NCBI RefSeq assembly: GCF_019834675.1
Contig: NZ_JABUBU010000002.1
Location: forward strand, 372,001 to 436,000
DNA length: 64,000 nucleotides
Reading direction: 5' to 3'
Source: Rhodococcoides corynebacterioides
GTDB taxonomy: Bacteria > Actinomycetota > Actinomycetes > Mycobacteriales > Mycobacteriaceae
Shown here piece by piece: positions 8,105-16,560 of the stretch (position 1 is the first letter of the stretch; every line of letters begins with the position of its first letter). The notes under the pieces are model-generated. The model did not search any database and was not told where the DNA came from. It saw only the letters and a list, made by a program, of their open reading frames with translations. The translations under genes and the position numbers were made by a program.

Positions 8105-10134
8105 GCGCCCGGTCCCCGATCGCGCAGCGAGTCGACCCCGCGCTCACGCGGCGACTCGTATCCCCGGCGGGACCCGCCGGGCGCGTTCTGCAGGCTCTCG
8201 CGCTTGGCGCGCTCGGACGAGTTGAGCTGCCACGGCACGCTGGTCACCATCACGCCGGGCTGGAACAGCAGGCGGCTCTTGAGCCGGAGCGCGCTCTGGT
8301 TGTGCAGGACCTGCTCCCACCAGTGGCCGACGACGTACTCGGGGATGAAGACGGTGACGACGTCGCGCGGAGAGTCCCGCTTGACCCGTCGCACGTAGTC
8401 GAGAACCGGCTTGGTGATCTCGCGGTACGGCGACTCGACGACCTTGAGCGGCACGGTGACGTCGCTCTTCTCCCAGTCGCGGACCAGCGCACGCGTGTCG
8501 GCCTCGTCGACGTTGACGGTGATCGCCTCGAGCGTGTCCGGACGCGTGGCGCGGGCGTACGCGAGCGCGCGCAGCGTCGGGCTGTGCAGTTTGGACACCA
8601 GCACGATCGAGTGCGTACGACTGGGCAGCACCCCGTCCCACTCGACGTCGGACAGCTCGGCGGTCACCGAGTCGTAGTGCTTCCGGATGAGCTTCATCAG
8701 TCCGAAGATGAACAGCATCGCCGCGATCGCGATCCACGCGCCGGCCAGGAACTTGGTCAGCAGCACGATCACCAGCACCACGCCGGTCATGGCCAGACCG
8801 ATGCCGTTGACCACCCGCGACCGCACCATCCGCCGTCGCGCCGCGGGGTCGGTCTCGTCCCGCAGCAGCCGCGTCCAGTGCAGCACCATGCCGGTCTGGC
8901 TCAGGGTGAAGGAGACGAAGACGCCGACGATGTAGAGCTGGATGAGCTTGGTCACCTCGGCGCCGAAGACCACGACGAACGTGATGGCGGCGGCCGAGAG
9001 GAAGACGATGCCGTTGCTGAACGCCAGGCGGTCGCCGCGCGTGTGGAACTGGCGCGGGAGGAACCGGTCCTGCGCGAGGATCGAGCCCAGCACCGGGAAG
9101 CCGTTGAAGGCGGTGTTGGCGGCCAGGACCAGGATGAGCGCCGTGACGATCGTGATGAAGTAGAAGCCCGGGCTGAACCCCTGGAAGACCGCCTCCGCGA
9201 GCTGCGCGATCAACGTCTTCTGCTGGTAGCCCTCCGGCGCGCCGATCAGCTGGGTCGCCGGGTCCGCCGCGTACTTCACCCCGATCTTCTCCGCCAGCAC
9301 GATGATGCCCATGAGCAGCGTGACGCCGATCGTGCCCAGGAGCAGCAGGGTGGTCGCCGCGTTGCGCGACTTCGGCTTGCGGAACGCCGGCACGCCGTTG
9401 GAGATCGCCTCGACACCGGTGAGGGCCGCGCAGCCCGACGAGAACGCCCGGGCCAGCAGGAACGCGAACGCGATGCCGTACAGGTGACTGTCCTCGGCCT
9501 GCAGGTCGAAGGCCGACGACTCGGCCGCCACGTCCTCCCCGAGCACGAAGACCTGGATCAGACCCCACGCCAGCATGACGAACATGCCCACCATGAACGC
9601 GTACGTCGGGATGGCGAACGCCGTGCCGGACTCGCGCACGCCGCGCAGGTTCACCGCGGTGATCGTCGCGATCGCCGCGACGGCGAAAAGCACCTTGTGC
9701 TCGGCGACGAACGGGACCGCGGACCCGATGTTCGACGCCGCGGCCGAGATGGACACCGCCACCGTGAGGACGTAGTCGACCATCAACGCGCTGCCGACGG
9801 TCAGACCGGCCGTCGGCCCGAGGTTGGTGGTGGCCACCTCGTAGTCGCCACCGCCCGACGGATACGCGTGCACGTTCTGCCGATAGCTGGCCACGACCAC
9901 CGCCATCACCACGGCGACGGCCAGGCCGATCCACAGGGAGAACGAGTACGCGGTGATGCCGGCAACCGACAGCACCAGGAAGATCTCCTCCGGCGCGTAG
10001 GCGACCGACGACATCGCGTCGGAGGCGAACACGGGCAGCGCGATGCGCTTGGGCAGCAGCGTGTGACCGAGAGTGTCGCTACGGAACGGCCGACCCAGCA
10101 GCAGCCTCTTGGTGGCCGTCGAAAGCTTGGACAC
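8101..10134 (-). CDS. APC-superfamily permease (amino acid or K+ transporter)
   Basis: Integral membrane transporter of 677 aa with about 12 transmembrane helices in the first 480 residues and a ~190-residue soluble C-terminal domain (SIVLVSKLHSPTLRALAYARATRP ... VVTVFIPEYVVGHWWEQ). The N-terminus VSKLSTATKRLLLGRPFRSD matches the mycobacterial ortholog beside ceoB-ceoC (from memory), so the GTG at 10134 is chosen over a longer frame reaching 10209. It is divergent from two TrkA-like genes, a conserved arrangement that suggests potassium- or nucleotide-gated transport, but the substrate is not shown by sequence. The downstream methyltransferase overlaps by 4 bp. Confidence 0.9.
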   Translation of the reverse strand: MSKLSTATKRLLLGRPFRSDTLGHTLLPKRIALPVFASDAMSSVAYAPEEIFLVLSVAGITAYSFSLWIGLAVAVVMAVVVASYRQNVHAYPSGGGDYEVATTNLGPTAGLTVGSALMVDYVLTVAVSISAAASNIGSAVPFVAEHKVLFAVAAIATITAVNLRGVRESGTAFAIPTYAFMVGMFVMLAWGLIQVFVLGEDVAAESSAFDLQAEDSHLYGIAFAFLLARAFSSGCAALTGVEAISNGVPAFRKPKSRNAATTLLLLGTIGVTLLMGIIVLAEKIGVKYAADPATQLIGAPEGYQQKTLIAQLAEAVFQGFSPGFYFITIVTALILVLAANTAFNGFPVLGSILAQDRFLPRQFHTRGDRLAFSNGIVFLSAAAITFVVVFGAEVTKLIQLYIVGVFVSFTLSQTGMVLHWTRLLRDETDPAARRRMVRSRVVNGIGLAMTGVVLVIVLLTKFLAGAWIAIAAMLFIFGLMKLIRKHYDSVTAELSDVEWDGVLPSRTHSIVLVSKLHSPTLRALAYARATRPDTLEAITVNVDEADTRALVRDWEKSDVTVPLKVVESPYREITKPVLDYVRRVKRDSPRDVVTVFIPEYVVGHWWEQVLHNQSALRLKSRLLFQPGVMVTSVPWQLNSSERAKRESLQNAPGGSRRGYESPRERGVDSLRDRGPGA

Positions 10135-10238
10135 AGGCTGAAGCGTAAGCCGTGCCGGACTCGACCGGGGGGCAGGGTGACCGATAGCGTGAGCGCGTCG
10201 GTCCAGCACGCGAGTCCACGCCCCGAACGGAGCAATCG

Positions 10239-10901
10239 TTGTACGTCGTCGTCATGGGGTGCGGCCGAGTCGGATCCTCGCTCGCCACCGCCCTGTCCCG
10301 CCTCGGTCACGAGGTCGCCGTCATCGACCGCGACCCCACGGCCTTCGGTCGCCTCGGATCCACCTTCACCGGGCAGCGGGTGACCGGCATGGGGTTCGAC
10401 CGGGACGTGCTGACGGAGGCGGGTATCGAGCGCGCCGACGCTCTCGCCGCCGTCTCGTCGGGCGACAACTCGAACATCATCTCCGCCCGCGTCGCCCGTG
10501 AGACCTTCGGTGTCGAGCGCGTCGTCGCCCGGATCTACGACGCCAAACGCGCGCGGGTGTACGAACGTCTGGGCATCCCCACCGTGGCGACGGTGCCGTG
10601 GACCACCGATCGCTTCCTGCACACGCTCATCCACGACGACGAGCGGACCAAGTGGCGTGACCCGTCGGGCAACGTCGCGGTCACCCGACTCGATCTTGCC
10701 GACGGGTGGGTCGGCCGCAGCGTCACGACGCTCGAGAAGACCACCGGCACCCGGGTGGCGTTCCTCATCCGCTTCGGCAGTGGGCTGCTCCCCGATCGCA
10801 AGACCGTGCTGCAGGCCGACGACGAGGTGTGGGTCGCCGCCGTCGACGGCATGGTCGCCGAGGCCGTTGCCCTCGCGAGCAGCCCGCCCCCCGAGGAATG
10901 A
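10239..10901 (+). CDS. ceoB: TrkA-family NAD-binding potassium uptake protein (first of pair)
   Basis: Cytosolic regulatory subunit of potassium uptake, 220 aa. An N-terminal Rossmann fold with GCGRVGSSLA near residues 6-15 and the acidic strand end VIDRDPTAF (TrkA-N) is followed by a TrkA-C domain (VAFLIRFGSGLLPDRKTVLQADDEVWVAAVDG). The start is TTG at 10239 with GGAG eight bases before it; the M. tuberculosis CeoB N-terminus MRVVVMGCGRVG aligns exactly (memory). The second TrkA gene follows after 62 bases. The divergent APC permease is the likely membrane partner. Confidence 0.92.
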   Translation: MYVVVMGCGRVGSSLATALSRLGHEVAVIDRDPTAFGRLGSTFTGQRVTGMGFDRDVLTEAGIERADALAAVSSGDNSNIISARVARETFGVERVVARIYDAKRARVYERLGIPTVATVPWTTDRFLHTLIHDDERTKWRDPSGNVAVTRLDLADGWVGRSVTTLEKTTGTRVAFLIRFGSGLLPDRKTVLQADDEVWVAAVDGMVAEAVALASSPPPEE

Positions 10902-10963
10902 GACCGCGGGCCGCCCGGGCCCGGGCATCCCACCTCGACCCGCCGAAGAAACGGATCCCGTTC

Positions 10964-11629
10964 ATGAGAGTCGCCATCGCCGGAGCCGGCGCGGTCGGCC
11001 GTTCGATCGCCCGCGAGCTGCTGCGTTCCGACCACCACGTCCTGCTGATCGAGCGCAAACTCGACCACGTCGACCCGGAATCGGTGGTCGAGGCGGAGTG
11101 GGTGCACGCCGACGCGTGCGAGCTGGCGACCCTCGAGGACGCCGGCCTCGAGTCGTACGACGTCGTCATCGCGGCGACGGGCGACGACAAGGCCAACCTG
11201 GTGCTCAGCCTGCTGGCGAAGACCGAGTTCGGCATCGACCGCGTGGTCGCGCGGGTCAACGACCCCCGCAACGAGTGGTTGTTCGACGGATCGTGGGGCG
11301 TGGACGTCGCCGTGTCCACCCCGCGGATGCTGGCGTCCCTGGTCGAGGAGGCCGTGTCGGTCGGTGACCTCGTCCGCCTCATGACCCTGCGTCAGGGCAA
11401 GGCCAACCTGGTCGAGATCACCCTGCCCGCGACCACTCCCCTGGCCGGCAAGCCGGTCCGCAAGGTCACGCTGCCGCGCGACGCCGCGTTGGTGACCATC
11501 CTGCGCGGCGGACGCGTGATCGTCCCGCAGGCCGACGACCCGCTCGAGGGCGGCGACGAACTGCTGTTCGTGACCACCGTGGACGTCGAGGACGAGCTAC
11601 GTGCCTGCCTCGGACTCGCGCGTCCCTGA
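10964..11629 (+). CDS. ceoC: TrkA-family NAD-binding potassium uptake protein (second of pair)
   Basis: Paralogue of the preceding gene, 221 aa, with the Rossmann motif GAGAVGRSIA at residues 7-16, LLIERKLDHVD after strand 2 and a TrkA-C domain near 140-218 (VEITLPATTPLAGKPV, GGRVIVPQADDPLEGGDELLF). Two TrkA-like subunits side by side are usual in this order. The last 33 bases overlap, tail to tail, the 3' end of the DUF3159 gene on the other strand, so the convergent transcripts could pair. Confidence 0.92.
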   Translation: MRVAIAGAGAVGRSIARELLRSDHHVLLIERKLDHVDPESVVEAEWVHADACELATLEDAGLESYDVVIAATGDDKANLVLSLLAKTEFGIDRVVARVNDPRNEWLFDGSWGVDVAVSTPRMLASLVEEAVSVGDLVRLMTLRQGKANLVEITLPATTPLAGKPVRKVTLPRDAALVTILRGGRVIVPQADDPLEGGDELLFVTTVDVEDELRACLGLARP

Positions 11630-12292
11630 TTCCCGCGCCACCGACTCGCGCACGTCCGACTCGGCCGCCTCGGCGACGAGGCGGTCCGCCCGGCGCACGG
11701 CCCAGAACGTGACGCCGAAGGCGACGGCCGCCAACGGCCACCCCATCGCGATGCGGGCGACGGCGAGCCATCCCGTCTCGTCCGCGTCGTAGAGCCGCGA
11801 CTGCACCACGTACCGAGCCACGAACACCAGCACCCAGGCGGCCGTCGCGATGTCGTAGGCCCGCACGGCGCGCGCGTGCCCCCGCCATTCCTTGGCGGTG
11901 CCGTTGAGGTACCCCCAGATGAGGCCGACCAGGGGCCGCCGCACCAGGATCGACACCAGGAACACCCCGCCGTAGACCAGCGAGGTGTAGATGCCGAACA
12001 GGAAGTACCCCTTGGCATCGCCCGTGCGATAGGCGATGAACGCGCACACCGCCACCCCGAAGAAGCCCGAGATCGCCGGTTGGACGGGATCCTTGCGCAC
12101 GAGGCGCCAGAGCAGGATGGCCACGGCGAGTCCGAGCGCGGACCACACGGCCACCGTCAGGCCCGCGACCGCGTTCACGGGGACGAACACCAGAACCGGC
12201 AGGGTGGAGAAGACGAGGCCGCTCACGCCGCCGAGTTGCGCGAGCACGGTCGGCGGCGGGGCGTCGGTGTCGATCTTCGGGGCGTCGCTCAT
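11597..12292 (-). CDS. DUF3159 integral membrane protein
   Basis: Conserved actinobacterial membrane protein of unknown function, 231 aa with roughly five or six transmembrane segments (LVFSTLPVLVFVPVNAVAGLTVAVWSALGLA, FFGVAVCAFIAYRTG, YFLFGIYTSLVYGGVFLVSI, ATAAWVLVFVARYVVQ). The family motif GYLNGTAKEWR is near 143-153. The position after ceoC and before the OB-fold gene is that of the mycobacterial ortholog. The C-terminus is a Glu/Ser/Arg tail coded within the 33-bp overlap with ceoC. ATG at 12292 chosen; the OB-fold gene lies 46 bases upstream on the same strand. Confidence 0.9.
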   Translation of the reverse strand: MSDAPKIDTDAPPPTVLAQLGGVSGLVFSTLPVLVFVPVNAVAGLTVAVWSALGLAVAILLWRLVRKDPVQPAISGFFGVAVCAFIAYRTGDAKGYFLFGIYTSLVYGGVFLVSILVRRPLVGLIWGYLNGTAKEWRGHARAVRAYDIATAAWVLVFVARYVVQSRLYDADETGWLAVARIAMGWPLAAVAFGVTFWAVRRADRLVAEAAESDVRESVARESGTRESEAGT

Positions 12293-12338
12293 GTCTGCTC
12301 ACCCTGCCAGACCGGGCACCCGAACTCCGAGCGGTGCG

Positions 12339-12716
12339 TCAGTCTCCGGACCGGAGCTCGTAGTACGGGTTGTAGATGACCTTGCGTCCGTCGCGCTCGC
12401 CGACCCGGCCGCGGACGAGGAGCTGCGTTCCGGACTCGATACCCGCGATCTTGCGGCGGCCCATCCAGACGAGCGACAGCGTGTCGGTCCCGTCGAAGAA
12501 CTCGGCCTGCACGGCGGCGTTCGCGGACTTGCTGCACGCCTCGACACTGCGGAGGCGGCCGATCATGGTGACCTCGTCACCGCGGGAACAGTCGCAGGCC
12601 CGTTGTGCACCGGACGCCCTCGACTCCGACTCCATGTCCTCGGCATCGAGCTGGTCGATGTCCTCGGTCAACTTCCGAGCCATGCGGCGGAAGTATCCTG
12701 CGGCAGCGGGTGCCAT
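12339..12716 (-). CDS. OB-fold nucleic-acid-binding domain protein
   Basis: Small (125 aa) cytosolic protein with an OB fold from about residue 45 to the end (GDEVTMIGRLRSVEACSK, ELFDGTDT-type turn AEFFDGTDTLSLVWMGRRKIAGIESG, then LLVRGRVG...YNPYYEL), resembling the tRNA-anticodon/nucleic-acid-binding OB family. The ATG at 12716 has GGAG six bases upstream and matches the mycobacterial N-terminus (MA..GYLRR pattern). Much longer open frames in this region are GC-driven. Function unknown; neighbours dut and the OB fold hint at nucleic-acid metabolism. Confidence 0.88.
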   Translation of the reverse strand: MAPAAAGYFRRMARKLTEDIDQLDAEDMESESRASGAQRACDCSRGDEVTMIGRLRSVEACSKSANAAVQAEFFDGTDTLSLVWMGRRKIAGIESGTQLLVRGRVGERDGRKVIYNPYYELRSGD

Positions 12717-12874
12717 GGTTGCTCCTGGAGCGTTCACGCGGGCGGTCCGCGACTGGTGTTTCGCTTCTGTCAGCGCCACTGTAGACCCCGGCCGCACCGC
12801 CCACCACACCCCTCGAACGTCTGCTCGGTCACGCTGCCGGCAGGCCCCCACCACGGACGAAGGAGCCCCCGGTC

Positions 12875-13648
12875 GTGACCGACACCACGCTGGTGATGCT
12901 GCCGGGCACCGGATCCGACGCGGCGTTCGTCCGGACGGCGTTCCAGGCCGCGGCGACGGCGGCGCACTGGCGGCTGCGGGCGATCGAGCCCGAGCCGGAC
13001 GATCTGGTCGCGGGATATCGACGGGCCCTCGGCGACGCCGCGCGGGACGCGCGCGCCGAGCACCCCGGGCACCGCCTCCTCGTCGGGGGTGTGTCGATCG
13101 GCGCCGCGGTCGCGGTGCGCTGGGTGCTCGACGGCGGGAGCGACGCGCGGGCGGGTGCGGCGGGCAGAGAGGCGGGCGACAGCGCGGGCGACGACGCGGG
13201 CGTCGACGGTGTGGTCGCCGTGATGCCGGCGTGGACGGGCGCACCGGACTCCGCTCCGGCCGCCGTGCTGGCCCGGACGTCGGCGGCGATGCTGCGCCGC
13301 GACGGACTCGAGGTCACCCTCGACGGCATGGCCGCCACCAGCCCGGCCTGGCTGGCGCGCACGCTGGCACGGTCGTGGCGGGCGCAGTGGCCGCACCTGC
13401 CGGACGCGCTCGAGGAGGCCGCCGCCCACCGCTCACCGACGGAGGCCGACCTCGCCGCGCTCGCGATTCCCGTCGCCGTCGTGGGGGTGACGAACGACCC
13501 GGTTCATCCCGTCGACGTCGCGCATCGGTGGACGTCGGCGCTGCGCCGTGCGGCGATGGCCACGACGACGCTCGACGACGTCGGCCGAGAGCCGGCCGTG
13601 CTCGGACGCTGCGCACTCGACGCCTGGACACGGGTGACGCATCCCTGA
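12875..13648 (+). CDS. Alpha/beta-hydrolase-like protein
   Basis: 257-aa protein with the opening TLVMLPGTGSDAAF typical of alpha/beta hydrolases (oxyanion-hole strand) and a nucleophile elbow GGVSIGAA near residues 74-81, where Ser is the likely nucleophile. A late His (DVAHRW near 215) and an Asp (NDPVHPVD near 207) could complete a triad. GTG start with AAGGAG nine bases upstream. It follows the order of the mycobacterial segment, whose ortholog is also uncharacterised. Substrate unknown. Confidence 0.82.
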   Translation: MTDTTLVMLPGTGSDAAFVRTAFQAAATAAHWRLRAIEPEPDDLVAGYRRALGDAARDARAEHPGHRLLVGGVSIGAAVAVRWVLDGGSDARAGAAGREAGDSAGDDAGVDGVVAVMPAWTGAPDSAPAAVLARTSAAMLRRDGLEVTLDGMAATSPAWLARTLARSWRAQWPHLPDALEEAAAHRSPTEADLAALAIPVAVVGVTNDPVHPVDVAHRWTSALRRAAMATTTLDDVGREPAVLGRCALDAWTRVTHP

Positions 13649-13689
13649 CCGGCGTCCGCCCGGCCCGGGCAGTGCTGCCGCCGCTGGGG

Positions 13690-14559
13690 TCAGCCGAGTT
13701 GCTGCATCGCCGATCCGGACGGGCCGCGTCGAGTCCCGCCGGCCGACGGGTCCTCGCCCGGCTCTGGCGCCGGGTGCGGGGAGCCGGCCTGTTGCTGCCC
13801 GGCCTGCTGCTGGGCGGCCTGCTGGGCCGCTGCCTGCTGGGCCGCTGCCTGCTGGGCGGCCTGCTGTTGCTGCGCCGCCGCGAGTTGCTGGGCGAGCGCC
13901 TGCGGCAACGTCACCGGCAGCGGCGTCCGCACCGGATGCGGATCGGACCCGCGGTCGACGATCGTGCCCGCCACCACGGCCCGTGCCTGCTGAACCAGGG
14001 GCGAGTCGGCCCCCACGGACCCCGCCGGGCCCGTCGCGACCCCGCGGATCATCCAGCGGTAGCCGTCGACGCCGATGAACCGAAGCTCACCGCCGGCGGT
14101 GAGGCCGACCACCTCACGGCCGAACGGGCCGCTCTCGACGGACACCGAGGCGTTGTCCCGTCGCAACGTGTCGGCCAGCTCGGTGGCCACCTCACGCCAC
14201 TGACCGGGCGACTTCGGGGCCGCGAACGCCGCCACCGTGATGCGGCCGTGCTGGGTCACGATGTGCACCGCCTGCGGAGTGCCCTGCTGCGTCATCTCGA
14301 CCTGCAACTGACCACCCGCAGGGAGCGGCAGAAGCACCGAACCGAGGTCCAGCCGACCCTGCGCGATTTCCTCCCGCTCACCCTCACGGTCCTCGATGGA
14401 CCAGGGACCGCTGTCCGGATCCGCGGTCCCGTCGGCCACGTCGACGGAGTCGTCGGCGCCGTCGGCACCGAGGTCCTCGTCGGCCTCCGCATCGAGGGCC
14501 GACGACCGTGCCTCGGCCTCCGCGGTCTCGGTGGTGTCGCGCTTCTTCCTGCCGAACAT
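13690..14559 (-). CDS. DUF3710 protein with Gln/Ala-rich tail
   Basis: Conserved actinobacterial protein of unknown function, 289 aa, immediately downstream of dut. Residues 1-50 are acidic, the DUF3710 core is about 52-205 (GPWSIEDRE, LDLGSVLLPLPAGGQLQVEM, GVDGYRWMIRGVATGPA) and residues 212-265 are almost entirely Gln and Ala repeats before a Pro/Gly end. The ATG at 14559 is chosen because AAGGAG sits five bases before it; a GTG two codons upstream overlaps the dut stop (GTGA) but has no usable spacing. Probably one operon with dut. The Q/A tail looks disordered and repeat-prone. Confidence 0.88.
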   Translation of the reverse strand: MFGRKKRDTTETAEAEARSSALDAEADEDLGADGADDSVDVADGTADPDSGPWSIEDREGEREEIAQGRLDLGSVLLPLPAGGQLQVEMTQQGTPQAVHIVTQHGRITVAAFAAPKSPGQWREVATELADTLRRDNASVSVESGPFGREVVGLTAGGELRFIGVDGYRWMIRGVATGPAGSVGADSPLVQQARAVVAGTIVDRGSDPHPVRTPLPVTLPQALAQQLAAAQQQQAAQQAAAQQAAAQQAAQQQAGQQQAGSPHPAPEPGEDPSAGGTRRGPSGSAMQQLG

Positions 14560-14561
14560 GC

Positions 14562-15116
14562 TCACTCCTTCTCGCTCGCGCCGACCACCGGGTGGTCCGC
14601 GCGCGCGCCGTCCGTCGTGTGGTCCGCTGCCCCGTCCAGCACCGCGTGGCCGCCACTCGAGCCGTATCCGCCGACGCCGCGGGTCGTGTCGTCCAGGGTG
14701 TCGACCTCGACGAATCGCGGCAACTCCACCCGCTGCACCACCAGCTGCGCGATGCGATCGCCGCGTCGCAGATCGATGGGGGTCGTGCGGTCGTGGTTGA
14801 TCAGGCAGACCTTGATCTCGCCGCGGTACCCCGCGTCGATGGTGCCGGGGGTGTTGACCACCGACAGTCCCGTGCGCGCCGCCAGACCGGACCTCGGGTG
14901 GATCAGCCCCACGGTTCCCACGGGCAACGCGACCGCGATGCCGGTGCCGACCAGCACGCGGGCGCCCGGGGCGATGGTGACGTCCTCGGTCGCGGTGAGG
15001 TCCACTCCCGCGTCACCGTGGTGCGCGCGAGTCGGGGCGGGCACGGACGGGTCGAGGCGGCGGAACGAGACGGCCCACTCGCCGTCGTCGAACCCAGCCG
15101 AGCGGGGGTCGGTCAC
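14562..15116 (-). CDS. dut: Deoxyuridine 5'-triphosphate nucleotidohydrolase (dUTPase)
   Basis: Trimeric dUTPase converting dUTP to dUMP and pyrophosphate, keeping uracil out of DNA and feeding dTMP synthesis. Family motifs in order: AGVDLTA (36-42), PRSGLAAR (74-81), [13 protein letters not shown] (90-102), [10 protein letters not shown] (118-127) and the nucleotide-capping motif [10 protein letters not shown] (146-155). At 184 aa it is about 30 residues longer than typical because of a His/Asp-rich C-terminal tail after motif 5. The GTG start is 8 bases after a TAACGT -10 box, so it is probably leaderless. Divergent from the DUF3093 gene, operonic with DUF3710. Confidence 0.95.
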   Translation of the reverse strand: MTDPRSAGFDDGEWAVSFRRLDPSVPAPTRAHHGDAGVDLTATEDVTIAPGARVLVGTGIAVALPVGTVGLIHPRSGLAARTGLSVVNTPGTIDAGYRGEIKVCLINHDRTTPIDLRRGDRIAQLVVQRVELPRFVEVDTLDDTTRGVGGYGSSGGHAVLDGAADHTTDGARADHPVVGASEKE

Positions 15117-15124
15117 GATCGACG

Positions 15125-15130
15125 ACGTTA
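15125..15130 (-). promoter_or_regulatory. -10 box for leaderless dut
   Basis: TAACGT on the minus strand with 8 bases to the GTG at 15116 and no ribosome-binding site between, the spacing expected when transcription begins at the start codon. Confidence 0.55.
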
Positions 15131-15171
15131 CCCGGCCGTCCGCGGCCGTCCGACCCGCGCACCCGACGCAC

Positions 15172-15177
15172 TACCCT
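15172..15177 (+). promoter_or_regulatory. -10 box for leaderless DUF3093 gene
   Basis: TACCCT followed by 7 bases (GGGGATC) and the GTG at 15185. Paired back to back with the dut -10 box 42 bp away. Confidence 0.5.
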
Positions 15178-15184
15178 GGGGATC

Positions 15185-15688
15185 GTGGGAGAGAACGACA
15201 CGCGTCGCACCGATCGAACCGACGCCGCGGAGACCGTGCTGCACGACGAGCGGCTCACCGTGCCGCTCTGGTACTGGTTCGCCGGTGTCGGCGTCGCCGC
15301 GATTCTGTCCGCCGAGGTGCACCTGGGGTCACCCGGCATCATGGCCTGGTTGCCCTACGTGGTCCTGGTTCCGTTCGCCCTGTGGATCGTCGCCCGCCTG
15401 GGACGCACCCGGGTGCGGGTGGTGGAGCGGGGGGGCGAGCGGTACCTGCTCGCCGGGAAGGCCACGCTCCCGGCCTCCGTGGTCTCGCGCGCCGCAGCCG
15501 TTCCCGCCACGGCGAAGAGCGCCGCGCTGGGACGCCAACTCGATCCCGCCGCCTACGTGCTCAACCGGTCCTGGGTGAAGACGCTGGCGCTGGTCGTCCT
15601 CGACGACGAGGACGACCCCACGCCGTACTGGCTGATCAGCACCCGACGTCCCGAGGAGCTGGTCGCCGCGCTCGTCCCCGGCGCCTGA
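15185..15688 (+). CDS. DUF3093 membrane protein
   Basis: 167-aa conserved actinobacterial protein with two adjacent transmembrane helices near residues 25-62 (PLWYWFAGVGVAAILSAEV and IMAWLPYVVLVPFALWIVA) and a cytoplasmic or exposed C-terminal domain ending DPTPYWLISTRRPEELVAAL, the DUF3093 signature. Function unknown. GTG start at 15185 is probably leaderless. Its place opposite dut matches the mycobacterial arrangement. Confidence 0.88.
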   Translation: MGENDTRRTDRTDAAETVLHDERLTVPLWYWFAGVGVAAILSAEVHLGSPGIMAWLPYVVLVPFALWIVARLGRTRVRVVERGGERYLLAGKATLPASVVSRAAAVPATAKSAALGRQLDPAAYVLNRSWVKTLALVVLDDEDDPTPYWLISTRRPEELVAALVPGA

Positions 15689-15726
15689 CGGCCCGGCCCC
15701 GAGGCGGCCCGGGCCCGAGACGACAA

Positions 15727-15753
15727 CGGGCACCCGACGTGGTCGGGTGCCCG
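15727..15753. terminator. Bidirectional terminator hairpin
   Basis: A 12-bp perfect stem (15727-15738 with 15742-15753) around a GTG loop lies between the convergent DUF3093 and DUF4193 genes. Confidence 0.7.
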
Positions 15754-15782
15754 GTACGTGGTTCCTACGGGTGACGCCGGGA

Positions 15783-16085
15783 TCAGGCAGCGCAGTCCCG
15801 GCAGATCGGCGCGCCGCCGTTCTCCTCGGCCAGTCGCGACCGGTGATGAACGAGGAAGCAGCTCGAACAGGTGAACTCGTCGGCCTGCTTCGGGACGACC
15901 CGGACCGAGAGTTCCTCGCCCGAGAGGTCCGCGCCCGGCAGTTCGAACGACTCCGCCGTGTCGGTCTCGTCGATGTCGACGACGGAGGACTGCGCCTCGT
16001 TGCGTCGTGCCTTCAGTTCTTCCAGCGAATCCTCCGACACGTCGTCGGATTCGGTGCGTCGTGGTGCGTCGTAATCGGTAGCCAT
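15783..16085 (-). CDS. DUF4193 zinc-ribbon-like protein
   Basis: 100-aa acidic protein with a C-terminal four-cysteine cluster, CSSCFLVHHR near residues 73-82 and ICRDC near 94-98, that probably binds zinc. This is DUF4193, found across Actinobacteria, function unknown. The ATG at 16085 has AAGGGGA seven bases upstream. It is followed upstream by the longest gene-free stretch of the window. Confidence 0.9.
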   Translation of the reverse strand: MATDYDAPRRTESDDVSEDSLEELKARRNEAQSSVVDIDETDTAESFELPGADLSGEELSVRVVPKQADEFTCSSCFLVHHRSRLAEENGGAPICRDCAA

Positions 16086-16560
16086 GACCGTGTCCCCTTA
16101 CCTTCCTGCCGGACCGGGATGGGTGCCCGATCCTCTCGATCGCCTTCGTGGGGATGTGCAAGACGTCGACCGCTTCTTGTTCGACGAACTCGTTCCTCGT
16201 GTGCGTACATCCTCGGCTGCACCGCTGTGGTGCTTCCGAACGGTGTTCGTGGCCGAACAGCCGATCGGGTCAGGTTGTTCCCGAGGCTTCCCCTCGCCGC
16301 CCACCGGGCGGTGCGTCCGAACGACCATTCGCAGCCGAGGCCCGGACGGATGACCGTTCGCCGCGGACGGTCCGCCGAGCCGCCCGTACCTGACCGGGCC
16401 GCCAGACAATAGCCGACGCCCGCCCGGATCGAAAGCACCCGCCGTCACCCGGCCCCGTCGGCCGTGTCGGGCTCGTCGGCGCTGTCGGCCCGGTCACGAT
16501 TACAGTGATCGCGACACGCCGCCCCAGCCGGGGACCGACGACGGAAGGGCAGCCGCCAAC
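16086..16560. other. 475-bp gene-free stretch between DUF4193 and cei
   Basis: No protein with recognisable similarity. It holds a perfect palindrome CGAAC-GGT-GTTCG (16237-16249), a GACCGT/ACGGTC hairpin (16352-16372), and a TACAGT -10 box (16501-16506) for cei with a leader of about 48 bases. The rest is unexplained. Confidence 0.5.
16501..16506 (+). promoter_or_regulatory. -10 box of cei
   Basis: TACAGT about 55 bases before the GTG start; GGAAGG lies further down the leader. No clear -35. Confidence 0.4.

Noticed and set aside
12376..15774. A 1132-codon open frame spanning six genes
   Set aside because: It runs through OB-fold, hydrolase, DUF3710, dut and DUF3093 genes in wrong frames; composition is that of high-GC noise.
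16237..16249. CGAAC-GGT-GTTCG as a LexA box
   Set aside because: The half-sites are 3 bp apart, not 4, and neither neighbour is an expected SOS gene.
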